A DNA stretch of 52,193 bases from Acidobacteriota bacterium (GCA_024641665.1 JAHECP010000020.1:1-52193); one strand, 5' to 3'. Counted from the first letter of the stretch, positions 7,285-16,442 are shown. The notes: a model not told the origin generated them from the letters alone. Numbers and translations: made by a program.

Positions 7285-9431
7285 GCCGTCGCTCCTTCCG
7301 TTCCCGGCCGGGTCCCGCACGCCGGCATGGAGACCGTGAACACGGTGCCCGTCCCGGACGCGTCCGGGGCGTCCGCGGCGGCCACGCTCGAGAACGTGAT
7401 CCGGCCGCCGTACTTGGTCACGATCCCGTAGCAGAGCGAGAGCCCCAGCCCGGTGCCCTGGCCGACCTTCTTCGTCGTGAAGAAGGGGTCGAAGATGCGC
7501 GGCTTGATCGCGTCCGGGATGCCCGTCCCGGTGTCCGCGACCGACAGGTGCACCCACGGGCCGTCGGTCGTCGCGCTGATCGTCAGCGTGCCGCCCGGGC
7601 CCTGCATCGCCGCGACGGCGTTGTTCACCAGGTTGAAGATGACCTGCTGGAACTCCCGCGCGTCCCCGCACACGGTGGGCAGCAAGTCGGGCACGTCGAG
7701 CAGCAGGCAGATCTTCTCCGTCACCAGCGTGTTGCGGACGATGCTCGCCACCCGCTCGACGCAGTGGTTGACGTCGACCGTATCCTCCATGCCCTCGGTG
7801 ATGCGCGCGAAGCCCAGCAGATCCTCCACGATCTTCTTCGCGTGCTCCCCATTCTCCGCGATGATCCGGAGGTCGTCGTGCTCGGGGGTGCCCGGCGTGA
7901 ACCGCTCCTGCAGCAGCTCCGTGAACCCCAGAATGATGGCGAGCGGGTTGTTGATCTCGTGCGCGACGCCCGCGGCCAGGATGCCGATGGAGGCCAGCTT
8001 CTCGGTGTTGTAGATCTTCTGCTCCAGCTGCATCTTCTCGGTGACGTCCTTGATGATGACCGTGCTGCCGATGAGCTCGCCGTCGGGCGAGCGGACGTTG
8101 GTGCGCGAGATGTCGACCGTGATGCGCCGGCCGTCCCTGGTCACCCGCGGCGCGATGTAGTCCTTCACGTAGTCGGTCTTCTTCAGCGCGTCCCGGATCC
8201 GCTGCAGCTCGTGGTCCGCGTCGATCTCGGGCGGAATCAGCCGGTGGAAGGTCTGGCCGACCATCTCGTCGGAGCGGTAGCCGAACACGAGCTCGGCCCC
8301 GCGGTTCCACACCTGCACGCGGTTGTCGTTGTCGACGAAGACGATCGCGTCCATCGAGTTCTGGAGGATGCTCGACATGTACCGCTCCTGCCGGCCCATC
8401 CGCTTCTGCAGCGCCTCCGACAGGCGCCGCTGGTAGATGACGCCGAGCATGCCGAACACGAACATCCCGGCGATGAGCGCGGCTTCCGCCGCGAAGTGGC
8501 GCACGTAGACGCGGTGCACCGCCTCGGCCACCTCCGCGATGGGCGCCACGACGGCCACCGACCAGACCTGGCGGCCCAGCGCGGGCGTCGCGACCGGCGT
8601 GAACGCGATGAGTTTCGTGATCTCGCCGCGCTCGCCGCGGTGCCAGCCGCTCACGTAGAGGCCGGTCCCCTCCTGGCCGAGCAGCATCCGCTCCTTCATG
8701 ATCCGGTTGATCTGGCTGAAGCTGATGTAGGGCTGCCGCTCCTGGCGCGCCGCGAACGCACTGCGACCGACGAAGTCCCGTTCGGGATGAAACAGGAACA
8801 TGCCCGCCTGGTCGATCGCCCAGGCGTAGCCGGTCTTGCCCGACCGGATCTCGCCGATGGCGCGGCCGACGAGCTGCGAGATGTCAACGGTTGCAAGCAG
8901 CGTCGGCTCCGGCGACGGCCCGCCCTGGAGGCCCGCGCAGAACACGCTCACGACCGCCAGCCGGTCCGCAACCGGCGACTCGGTCCAGAGCGACGCCAGC
9001 GCGACGGGGGCGGCGGCCTCGGTGCCCGCGCACGCCCCGACCGCGCGGCCGGGTCCGACCGGCGGCACGCTGTCGGGGTGCGCCCCGGCCACGGCACCCC
9101 GCTGATCCAGCAGGCCGATGTCCACCAGCCCCTTCGTCCGCGTGCGCTCCAACACCGCACGCAGGGCATCGTCGCGCTCGCGCGGCGGGAGGCCCGGCAG
9201 CTGCCGCCGGAGTCGATCGATCTCAGCGGCAATATCGTCGAGGTTCGCCCGGACCTGCGAGGCCGCCTGTCGCGCCAGGATCAGCTGCTGCTGGTTGAAG
9301 TCCTCGTTGATCTGATCCCGCATGATGCCGGCGTTCTGGAAGACGAGGAAGAACGCGACGCCGAGCATCACGAACAGGAGCACCGAGCCAATCGCGACCA
9401 GGTGACGGACGTTGAGCAGGGAAGTGGCCAT
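7281..9431 (-). CDS. Membrane sensor histidine kinase, Cache-like sensor plus PAS
   Basis: This sensor kinase has about 716 residues. A first membrane helix (~8-28, HLVAIGSVLLFVMLGVAFFL) is followed by a ~270-residue extracytoplasmic region with Cache-type features (GKTGYAWAIDQAGMFLFHPE) and a second helix near 310-330. A PAS domain (SSILQNSMDAIVFVDNDNRV, with a conserved PAC-like strand IGSTVIIKDVTE) precedes HisKA with phosphoacceptor His ~491 in VAHEINNPLAIILG. The HATPase domain has N box FNLVNNAVAAM, G1 DTGTGIP and G2 GTGLGLSLCYG. All catalytic motifs look intact. ATG 9431 is preferred over an upstream in-frame GTG at 9440 because GGGGG lies 8 bases before it. The ligand is unknown; the operon suggests an anion or redox stimulus tied to sulfite handling. 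Confidence 0.87.
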   Translation of the reverse strand: MATSLLNVRHLVAIGSVLLFVMLGVAFFLVFQNAGIMRDQINEDFNQQQLILARQAASQVRANLDDIAAEIDRLRRQLPGLPPRERDDALRAVLERTRTKGLVDIGLLDQRGAVAGAHPDSVPPVGPGRAVGACAGTEAAAPVALASLWTESPVADRLAVVSVFCAGLQGGPSPEPTLLATVDISQLVGRAIGEIRSGKTGYAWAIDQAGMFLFHPERDFVGRSAFAARQERQPYISFSQINRIMKERMLLGQEGTGLYVSGWHRGERGEITKLIAFTPVATPALGRQVWSVAVVAPIAEVAEAVHRVYVRHFAAEAALIAGMFVFGMLGVIYQRRLSEALQKRMGRQERYMSSILQNSMDAIVFVDNDNRVQVWNRGAELVFGYRSDEMVGQTFHRLIPPEIDADHELQRIRDALKKTDYVKDYIAPRVTRDGRRITVDISRTNVRSPDGELIGSTVIIKDVTEKMQLEQKIYNTEKLASIGILAAGVAHEINNPLAIILGFTELLQERFTPGTPEHDDLRIIAENGEHAKKIVEDLLGFARITEGMEDTVDVNHCVERVASIVRNTLVTEKICLLLDVPDLLPTVCGDAREFQQVIFNLVNNAVAAMQGPGGTLTISATTDGPWVHLSVADTGTGIPDAIKPRIFDPFFTTKKVGQGTGLGLSLCYGIVTKYGGRITFSSVAAADAPDASGTGTVFTVSMPACGTRPGTEGATA

Positions 9432-9447
9432 CGCCCGCACCCCCGCC

Positions 9448-12045
9448 TCAGAAGAACGGGCCGCTCGGCTCGTACGGCTGCGACGCCGTCCGGGCCGACG
9501 CCGTGGCGCCGGACGGGGAAGCCAGCCCGAGCTTCTTGGCGAAATCCTGCTGGTACCACTGCGCGATCCTGTCGTTCGAGAGCGCCATGTCGAGCTGCTT
9601 GGTCAGCATCGTGATGCGCCCCAGCAGCGTCAGCGTCTCCAGGCTCGTGCGCGCGTCCAGGTACGACACCGCCGAATCCAGGAAGTCCCCCTTGCCGCGG
9701 TGCTCGAAGCCGAGCCGGCTGAGCAGGTTCATGATCAGCGCCACCCGCCGTACCCGCCGGTCGAGCGACGCACCGCCCCCCTTGTGCTGCACCCGGATGT
9801 AGTTCTTGCTGGACTCCGGCGTGCACAGGGCCTCGATGGTCGTGAAGTGATAGCCCATCCGCAGGCTCAGCACCATGTACTCGCGGCTGAGAATGGCGAA
9901 GCTCGACTCGGAGAACGTGTCCTGCTGCGTGCTCGACAGGTGGGTCGCCAGGACCGACATGAGGCCTCCGCCGTTGGCCGGCAGCGCCTGCGACACCCAG
10001 CCTTCCTGCTTCACGCCCGCCCAGAACGCCTTCATCGGCTCGGAGATGATCTCGTCCTCGCTCACCGTCCGCCGGCCGGTGGCCGCGGACGCGTCGCGGT
10101 CGATGCAGAGGATGTAGACGTCGAGCGGGATCTCGCTCTCGAGCTTCACGCCGAGCCGCTCCTTGTGCTCGAGCGTCTTCGCCTTCGAGAACATCTCCTC
10201 CATCGCCCGCTGGTGCGCGAAGCGCGTGAGGTCGTGGAAAGTCTGGCAGCGCTCGGCGGTGAAGTCGGGGTCGGAGGGGTGGAGCAGGTTGAGCGACGCC
10301 ACGCGCTCGAGCACCCGGTCGAGCAGATTGAAGATGACGGTGTCCTCGAACAGCTCGCTCTCCGGCCGGCGCGCCTCCACCAGCGCGGGGATCGCGCCCT
10401 TGTAGACGACGGCGCCGGTGGCGTCGACGGTGACCACCTCGCCTGCGGAGATGGCACTCGCGTCGCCGACGCCGGCCAGCGTGGGAATCCGGCACTCGCG
10501 CGCGAGCGTGGCCATGTGGCTGGCCACACCGCCGACCTCGGTGAGGAGCGCGCTGACCCGGTCCATGACCGCGATCAGGCCGGGGAACGGCGTCGGAGTG
10601 ACCAGCACCGCGCCGAACGGCACACCGGCGAGGTCTTCGGTCGATCGCGCGTGGTGCACGACGCCCGTGCCGGCGCCCGGGCTGACAGTGATGCCGCCCC
10701 GCGTGACCACCTCGCACGCCGCCACGTCGGGCAGCACCGCCGCGGTCCGGGCGCGGACGACGCGCAGGGGGCGCGTCTGCAGCAGGAAGAGCCGGCCGTC
10801 GTGGTCCACGGCCCACTCGATGTCCTGCGGGCGCCGGTAGTGCGCCTCGATGGCCACCGCGTGGCGCGCGAGCTGCTCGAGCACCCCCTCACCGACCGAG
10901 GCCCGGCGCTGCTCGTCGGGCGGGACCGGCTCTTCCCGCGTGCCGCCGTCGGGCCGCAGGACGAGGCGCACCGGCTTCACGGCCAGGCTGGCCTGGCGCA
11001 CGGCGCCGGTCGTGCGCGACACGCGGAACAGGTCCGGTGTCAGCGTACCATCCACGAGGTACTTGCCCAGGCCCGGGATGGCGCTCACGATCACGTCGTC
11101 GCCGTCGGGCCGCACCGGATCGCGCGAATAGACCACCCCGCTCGCGGCCGCGTCCACCATCGACACGCAGCTCACGCTCATGCCCAGCTCCGACTCCGAG
11201 AGGTCGTGGCTGAGGAAGTAGTAGATCGCCTGCGGCGTGAACTTGCTGGCCAGCACGGCACGGTAGACGTCCAGCAGGTCCCCGGCCCGGACGTTGAGGA
11301 ACGAGCCGTACTGCCCGGCGAAGCTGAACAGGGTGTCCTCGCCCAGGGCGCTCGATCGGAGCGAGACGCTCCGAGGCCCCGCGCGCTCGACGAGATCCGA
11401 GTAGCTGCCCTGGACGGCGAGGGCCACGTCGGCCGGCACCAGGCTCTCCGCGATCATCGCGCGGATTTCGTCGCTCACCCGCTGGAGATCGTCGAACCGC
11501 TTGACGTCGACCGAGTGGATGCACGCCGTGATGCGCGCCTGCAGGTCGTTCGCGTCGATGAACCGCTTGTACGCCCAGGCGGTGATCGCGAAGCCGTCTG
11601 GAACCGGCAGCCCCAGCCGCACCTTCATCTCGCCGAGCTGGGCGTTCTTGCCCCCGACGCTGCCGGCGCGGTCCCGTCCCAGCTGGTCGAAGGGGATCGT
11701 GTAGTCGTCGGCGGGGATCGGCCGCTTCCCCTCGAGCAGCGCCTCGACGTCCTGGTCGATGGCCGCGAAGCGGTCCCGGAGCGGCCGGTACGGGTCCCCG
11801 CCGAGTGCGATCATCCGGTCGATGATCTCGATGACGCCCGCGCGCATGTCCGCCACCGAGGCCCGGATGTAGTTGGCGTCGAACAGGTGCTCGCCCTGGG
11901 ACTTCTCCTCCATGTCCGCGATGACGGCGAGGACCTGGTTGTTCCGTTCGAGCAGCGCCAGGAAGTTCGCGAACCGCTCCTGCAGCGCCGACAGCCCTTC
12001 GGCGTCACTGCGGCCGGCGAGGAACGCGTGTCGAAACCACCTCAT
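9448..12045 (-). CDS. PEP-synthase-like phosphotransferase with unrecognised C-terminal domain (paralog B)
   Basis: This 865-residue cytoplasmic protein has the same four-part layout as paralog A. The N-terminal helical region contains FLALLERNNQVLAVIADMEE. The ATP-grasp domain has VGGKNAQLGEMKVRLGLPVP, LRSSALGEDTLFSFAGQYGS and QDIEWAVDHDGRLFLLQTRP. The swivelling domain has catalytic His 510 in GGVASHMATLARECRIPTLAG, the copy most like canonical PEP synthase. The last ~300 residues are the shared unknown domain (CQTFHDLTRFAHQRAMEEMF, YMVLSLRMGYHF, HKGGGAS). No PEP/pyruvate barrel is present. It lies 31 bases after the TIGR02186 fusion gene and 16 bases before the histidine kinase, so all are likely co-transcribed. 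The acceptor of the phosphoryl group is unknown. Confidence 0.8.
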   Translation of the reverse strand: MRWFRHAFLAGRSDAEGLSALQERFANFLALLERNNQVLAVIADMEEKSQGEHLFDANYIRASVADMRAGVIEIIDRMIALGGDPYRPLRDRFAAIDQDVEALLEGKRPIPADDYTIPFDQLGRDRAGSVGGKNAQLGEMKVRLGLPVPDGFAITAWAYKRFIDANDLQARITACIHSVDVKRFDDLQRVSDEIRAMIAESLVPADVALAVQGSYSDLVERAGPRSVSLRSSALGEDTLFSFAGQYGSFLNVRAGDLLDVYRAVLASKFTPQAIYYFLSHDLSESELGMSVSCVSMVDAAASGVVYSRDPVRPDGDDVIVSAIPGLGKYLVDGTLTPDLFRVSRTTGAVRQASLAVKPVRLVLRPDGGTREEPVPPDEQRRASVGEGVLEQLARHAVAIEAHYRRPQDIEWAVDHDGRLFLLQTRPLRVVRARTAAVLPDVAACEVVTRGGITVSPGAGTGVVHHARSTEDLAGVPFGAVLVTPTPFPGLIAVMDRVSALLTEVGGVASHMATLARECRIPTLAGVGDASAISAGEVVTVDATGAVVYKGAIPALVEARRPESELFEDTVIFNLLDRVLERVASLNLLHPSDPDFTAERCQTFHDLTRFAHQRAMEEMFSKAKTLEHKERLGVKLESEIPLDVYILCIDRDASAATGRRTVSEDEIISEPMKAFWAGVKQEGWVSQALPANGGGLMSVLATHLSSTQQDTFSESSFAILSREYMVLSLRMGYHFTTIEALCTPESSKNYIRVQHKGGGASLDRRVRRVALIMNLLSRLGFEHRGKGDFLDSAVSYLDARTSLETLTLLGRITMLTKQLDMALSNDRIAQWYQQDFAKKLGLASPSGATASARTASQPYEPSGPFF

Positions 12046-12076
12046 GGGCGTCGGTCGGGCGGCAGGCGCGGCGGGC

Positions 12077-15000
12077 CTACGCCGTGGTCTCCGCGGTGGT
12101 GGGCGCCTCGTCCTCGGAATGGACGAACGCGTCCACGTACTGCCGCATCTCGGTCTCGTCCTTGATCCACATGTCGAGCTGGGCCGAGAACCGCAGCAGG
12201 TGCCCGATCATCGTGAGGGCCTCGGCCCCCGTCCCCTGATCCAGGCCGCGGTACCACGCGTTCAGGAGATCGCCCGTCACGGTGACCGTGAAGTGGTGCC
12301 GGCGCAGCACCTCGGCCATGAACTGGGCCCGCAGGGCGCGCTGCCACGGCGCCGCCCCGCCACCCTTGAAGCGCAGGCTGATGTGGTTGTTGTTCTGGTT
12401 GTCCCCCAGGAACGCGTCGACGATCGCGAAATGGTACGCCTGGCGCGAGTTGAGGTTGAGGTAGCTCTCGGTGATGCAGGCGTAGTTGGGGGCGCCCAGG
12501 TCGCGCATCCCGTCCGCGCTCACCGTGCTCGCCATCACCGACCCGAACGCGCGCACGTGCGGGCGGCTCAGCCGGCGGCGCTCGAACTCCTCGTCGCCGA
12601 GCCCGCGCCACAGCGCCTGGAACGGCACCGACAGGACTTCGTCGGGCCGCACCCGGCGCTTCGCGACGGCTCCGGGCGCGAGGCCGCCGCCGAGGTCGAC
12701 CAGGTGGACGTAGAGCGGCGGCGGGCACTCCAGCTTCTTCGCGCCGCCGTCCGGCCGATCGAGCAGGCGATCGCCCACCTCGAACATCGCCTGGATCGCC
12801 ATCTCGTGCGCGAAGCGGATGACGTCGTGGAGCGACTGGCAGGCCCAGGAGCTCATGAAGCTGCTCCCGCTCAGCTTGGTGAGCTTGCCGGCCAGGACGC
12901 TCGGCAGCCCGACCGTCGTGCGGCCGACCAGCGTGAGCGGCAGGTGATCCCGCAGCTCGGGCCAGAGCGCGCCGGCGAACACCCGCCGGCTCGCCACGTC
13001 CATGCTGACGATCTGGCCGGGCACGAGCGTCTCGATCGCCCCGTCCACGCCGAACAGGCTCGGCACCCGGAACTCCCGCACAATCGACGCCGCGTGGCCC
13101 GTGACCGAGCCGCGCTCGACCAGCAGGCCGCAGACGCGCGGCAGGAACCGCACGCAGTCCGGCAGGAGCTGGTGCGTCACGAGCAGCGCGCCGGTCGGAA
13201 TGCGATCCTCGTCCTCGCGCGTCCGCACCACCGCCACCGGACCGACCGCGCGGCCGGGCCACACGACCTCGCCGCCACGCAGGAGCAGCGGCGCGTCGGC
13301 CGGCACGTCCTGGCCCGCCGCCTCCGCCTTCTCGATGCGCAGCGGCCGCGCCTGCAGGATCCACACCGTGCCCTCGGCGTCGATCGTCCACTCGAGATCC
13401 TGCGGGCGCCCGAAGTAGTCCTCGATCGCCAGGGCCTGCGCCGCCAGCTTGGCGGCCTCCGGGTCGGTGACCGACGCCTGGAGCTGGGCGTCGGGCTCGA
13501 CCTCCGCGCGCGAGACCCCGCCGCCGTCGGTCCCAACCAGCCGCTCGCCCTTGCGGGCCAGGCGCCGCTCGAGAACCGCGTGCGGCGCGCGCCGCGAGAC
13601 GGCGAGCTGATCCGCGCTCGCGGTGCCGACCGACGCGTCGGCTCCGAGGCCGTACACCGACGTCAGCAGCATCAGCGGCGCCTTGGGATCGTTCGGCTGG
13701 CGCGTGAAGAGCACGCCCGACGCGCGCGCCGGCACCATGCGCTCGACGATGACGGCCATCGGCGTGTCGACCTCCGCCAGCCCGGCGGCCCGGCGGTAGA
13801 ACACCGCGCGCGGGGCGAAGCGGCTCCGCACGACCGCCTTCCAGGCGTCCGCGACCCCCGCCAGCGGCACGTTGAGGACACTCTCGAACTGCCCGGCGAA
13901 CGACAGCTCGCTGTCCTCGCCGGAGGCGCTCGATCGGACGGCCGCCCCTTCGGCCGCCGCGAACCCGCACGCGCTCCACGCGGTGGAGATGGCCTCGACC
14001 AACGCCGGCGGCACCGACGCGTGCTCGATCAGCCCCTGCGCGAGCTCGCACCGCCGCCGGAAATCGTCCGGCGCATCCAGCCTCGCCGGCGCGAGCACCG
14101 CTCGCAGCTTGCTGCCGAGGCCATGGTGCTCGAGGAACTCGCGATAGGCTTCCGTCGTGATGACGAAGAACGGCGGGACGCGAATGCCCATGTCGTCGAG
14201 CCGCGCCAGGTTCACGGCCTTCCCGCCCACGTGGCCGGCCGTCTCGGGCCTGATCTCGGCGAGCTGCAGCGTCAGGCGCGGGTCCTGCTCCTCCTGGAGC
14301 TTCGCGAGGAACTCCATGACGTCGTGTCGGATGCTCGTGACCACGTTCGCGAGGTCGAAGTACCGGTCGCCCGAGAGCTGGTTGAGCAGCGAGACCAGGT
14401 CCGCGGTGCCGTCGAAGAGCGCGCGGATCTCCATGCGCACGCGCGGCTGCCGGAACGAGGTCCACGAGGCTTCCTCCTCCAGCTCCGACAGCAGCTCGAG
14501 CAGCTCGTTGTTCACCGACAGGAAGTCACGGAAGACCTGATACCTGGCGCGCAGATCCGCGACGTCGGTGGGCGCGCGCAGCACGAGCCAGCGCGGCCGC
14601 AGCGCCTCGCTCATCTCCCGCGCCATGCCGGCGACCCGCGCGGTCATCGTCAGCCCCTCCGCCGCGCCCCCGGGCGTCACCCGCCGCGCGCGGCCGCTGC
14701 CGAGCACGCCCGTGACGAGGCCCGTCGCCAGCATCACGACGACGGCCAGGAAGCCGTAGCCCATCCCGTGCTCGTGGGCCAGCCGGAACAGCGACGCGGA
14801 CAGCCCGACGCGCGCCACCTGCACCTGGAAGTGCTCGGTCCGCACCAGCGCGCCCTGGGCGAACTCGAACAGATCCACGTCCAGCGCGCCCGGCGGCATG
14901 CCGGACGGCAGATCGACGGCGACGTGGAACGGATGGCGGCCCTGCTGGACGTCCTCCAGGTGGATGGCGCCGGGCACCACGCGATACAGGTGCTCGCGCT

Positions 15001-15466
15001 CCTTCAGCCTGACCAGCTGATCCACCATCTCGCTCGGATCGGCCGACGTCCCCTCGACGACCACGTGGCTGCGGAGCGTCTCGTACCCGAGGCCGAGGCG
15101 GGTCCTGAGCTCCGGCGAGGCGACCGAGGCCAGCGCCGCCGAGGTGTACAGGCCGTACACGCTGGGCGCGTGCTCGAACGTCACGTGCTCCACCCCGCCC
15201 CAGATGAAGCCCGCGATCCGGTCCCGGCGGTTGTAGACCTGCGGCTCGGCGGCGCCGAGGACCCGGACCACGACCTGCGAGCCCTCACCGGCCGTGCCGC
15301 GCACCGTCAGCGTCGCGCCCTCGTAGAACATCCCGGCCTCGACCTGCGACGGCTCGACCGACGAGTAGGCGGGCGCCGGGGGCCCGGGCTGCGCGAAGAC
15401 GGCGCCGCCGCCGGCCACGAAGGCCAGTGCCAGCAGAGCCCGATGGGCGCCACCCAAACTCGGCAT
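12077..15466 (-). CDS. Membrane-anchored fusion: periplasmic TIGR02186 domain + PEP-synthase-like phosphotransferase (paralog C)
   Basis: This is a 1129-residue protein. A signal-like helix (residues ~9-25) leads into a ~200-residue extracytoplasmic region resembling TIGR02186 (Alph_Pro_TM): VVVRVLGAAEPQVYNRRDRI, a GVEHVTFEHAPSVYGLYTS segment, and a late strand EHFQVQVARVGLSASLFRLA. A membrane helix follows at ~236-256 (YGFLAVVVMLATGLVTGVLG). The cytoplasmic remainder copies paralogs A and B: helical domain (NNELLELLSELEEE, ~319-332), ATP-grasp (VGGKAVNLARLDD ~413, VRSSASGEDSELSFAGQFES, QDLEWTIDAEGTVWILQARP), swivelling domain with His 791 in VTGHAASIVREFRVPS, and the shared C-terminal domain (SLHDVIRFAHEMAIQAMF, YLNLNSRQAYHF). 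It lies 9 bases after TauE. The natural inference is a transmembrane device linking an outside signal to phosphoryl transfer inside. Confidence 0.78.
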   Translation of the reverse strand: MPSLGGAHRALLALAFVAGGGAVFAQPGPPAPAYSSVEPSQVEAGMFYEGATLTVRGTAGEGSQVVVRVLGAAEPQVYNRRDRIAGFIWGGVEHVTFEHAPSVYGLYTSAALASVASPELRTRLGLGYETLRSHVVVEGTSADPSEMVDQLVRLKEREHLYRVVPGAIHLEDVQQGRHPFHVAVDLPSGMPPGALDVDLFEFAQGALVRTEHFQVQVARVGLSASLFRLAHEHGMGYGFLAVVVMLATGLVTGVLGSGRARRVTPGGAAEGLTMTARVAGMAREMSEALRPRWLVLRAPTDVADLRARYQVFRDFLSVNNELLELLSELEEEASWTSFRQPRVRMEIRALFDGTADLVSLLNQLSGDRYFDLANVVTSIRHDVMEFLAKLQEEQDPRLTLQLAEIRPETAGHVGGKAVNLARLDDMGIRVPPFFVITTEAYREFLEHHGLGSKLRAVLAPARLDAPDDFRRRCELAQGLIEHASVPPALVEAISTAWSACGFAAAEGAAVRSSASGEDSELSFAGQFESVLNVPLAGVADAWKAVVRSRFAPRAVFYRRAAGLAEVDTPMAVIVERMVPARASGVLFTRQPNDPKAPLMLLTSVYGLGADASVGTASADQLAVSRRAPHAVLERRLARKGERLVGTDGGGVSRAEVEPDAQLQASVTDPEAAKLAAQALAIEDYFGRPQDLEWTIDAEGTVWILQARPLRIEKAEAAGQDVPADAPLLLRGGEVVWPGRAVGPVAVVRTREDEDRIPTGALLVTHQLLPDCVRFLPRVCGLLVERGSVTGHAASIVREFRVPSLFGVDGAIETLVPGQIVSMDVASRRVFAGALWPELRDHLPLTLVGRTTVGLPSVLAGKLTKLSGSSFMSSWACQSLHDVIRFAHEMAIQAMFEVGDRLLDRPDGGAKKLECPPPLYVHLVDLGGGLAPGAVAKRRVRPDEVLSVPFQALWRGLGDEEFERRRLSRPHVRAFGSVMASTVSADGMRDLGAPNYACITESYLNLNSRQAYHFAIVDAFLGDNQNNNHISLRFKGGGAAPWQRALRAQFMAEVLRRHHFTVTVTGDLLNAWYRGLDQGTGAEALTMIGHLLRFSAQLDMWIKDETEMRQYVDAFVHSEDEAPTTAETTA

Positions 15467-15475
15467 CGCGTTTCC

Positions 15476-16393
15476 CTAATGACCGGCCAGGTGCGACAGC
15501 AGGATGCTCGGAGTCTGGAGCACGTCGAACCCGACCTTCGCCGCCGTGATCAGCACGATGAGCGCCAGCAGGATCTTGAGCTGATCGGCGCGCAGCTTCC
15601 GGCCCAGGCGGGTGCCGATCACGGCGCCGGCGGCCGAGCCGCCGGCCAGCAGCATGGCCAGCACGAAGTCCACGGTGTGGTTCTCGGACGACTGCAGCAC
15701 GGTGACGACGATGCACGTGAACAGCACCTGGAGCAGGCTCGTGCCGGCCACCACGTGCATGCGCATCCGGAGGACGTACAGCATCATCGGCACCATGATG
15801 AAGCCGCCGCCGACGCCCATCAGCGCGGCCAGCAGCCCGCCGAGCGCGCCCATGGCGAGCGGCAGCAGGACCGACACCTCGATCTCCGACTTGGGGAACG
15901 CGATCCGCATCGGCAGCCCGTCGGCCCAGGTCCGCTTCGGGATCGGACGGAACCGCCGCTCCGACATGTAGGCGCCGTGGCGCCAGGTCTGGATCGACTC
16001 GACCAGCATGAAGCCGCCGATCGACCCCAACAGGAAGATGTAGAGCAGGCGGATGACGGTGTTGGCGGGGCCGAACGTGTTCAGCCACTCGAGCAGGCGC
16101 ACCCCGACGAAGCTGCCGCCCGCGCCGCCGGTGAAGAGCAGGAGCGCGAGCTTGTAGTCGACGGTGCCGCCACGCGAGTGCGCGAGGGTGCCGGCGGTCG
16201 ACGAGGCGACGATCTGGGCGGAATCGGAGGCGGCGGCGACCATGGGCGAGATGCCCACGAACATGAGGAGGGGCGTCAGGAGGAACCCACCGCCGACGCC
16301 GAACAGGCCGGAGACCAGGCCCACGACGCCGCCGATCAGGACCAGCACCGGGATGCTGGCGCTGATCTGGGCGATGGGGAGGAAGACGTGCAT
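15476..16393 (-). CDS. TauE/SafE-family sulfite/organosulfonate-type exporter (copy 1)
   Basis: This 305-residue membrane protein has the TauE/SafE double repeat. The first half contains GLVSGLFGVGGGFLLTPLLM (about residues 25-44) and the second half LAALMGVGGGFIMVPMMLYVL (about residues 187-207), with eight or nine hydrophobic helices. A longer cytoplasmic loop in the middle (QTWRHGAYMSERRFRPIPKR) has a counterpart in copy 2. Family members export sulfite, sulfoacetate or related anions. It is the first gene of the minus-strand operon, with a Shine-Dalgarno GGAGG close to the ATG and a perfect TTGTGA-N6-TCACAA palindrome 25-42 bases before the start. Export of toxic sulfite produced by AprBA is a plausible role, but the substrate is not shown. 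Confidence 0.85.
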   Translation of the reverse strand: MHVFLPIAQISASIPVLVLIGGVVGLVSGLFGVGGGFLLTPLLMFVGISPMVAAASDSAQIVASSTAGTLAHSRGGTVDYKLALLLFTGGAGGSFVGVRLLEWLNTFGPANTVIRLLYIFLLGSIGGFMLVESIQTWRHGAYMSERRFRPIPKRTWADGLPMRIAFPKSEIEVSVLLPLAMGALGGLLAALMGVGGGFIMVPMMLYVLRMRMHVVAGTSLLQVLFTCIVVTVLQSSENHTVDFVLAMLLAGGSAAGAVIGTRLGRKLRADQLKILLALIVLITAAKVGFDVLQTPSILLSHLAGH

Positions 16394-16410
16394 GAGCCTC
16401 CTCCGTGCGG

Positions 16411-16442
16411 CGGCATATTGTGAGAGTTTTCACAATATGCCG
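16411..16442. promoter_or_regulatory. Operator-like palindrome 1 (TTGTGA-N6-TCACAA) before TauE copy 1
   Basis: The core TTGTGA at 16418-16423 and TCACAA at 16430-16435 are separated by six bases. The symmetry extends outward to 13-bp arms (CGGCATATTGTGA and its exact complement at 16430-16442). The core has the TGTGA-N6-TCACA layout of CRP/FNR-superfamily sites. It ends 25 bases before the start codon on the minus strand, a position more typical of repression or of a site overlapping the promoter. No CRP/FNR-type gene is in the window. Confidence 0.65.

Noticed and set aside
798-15466. Annotating the three large ATP-grasp proteins as phosphoenolpyruvate synthase
   Set aside because: All three lack the C-terminal PEP/pyruvate-binding barrel, so the PEP synthase reaction is not supported.
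16411-16442. Palindrome as a transcription terminator
   Set aside because: It lies 25 bases upstream of a start codon in a divergent promoter region, shares its arms with a second palindrome there, and has the layout of a protein-binding site.
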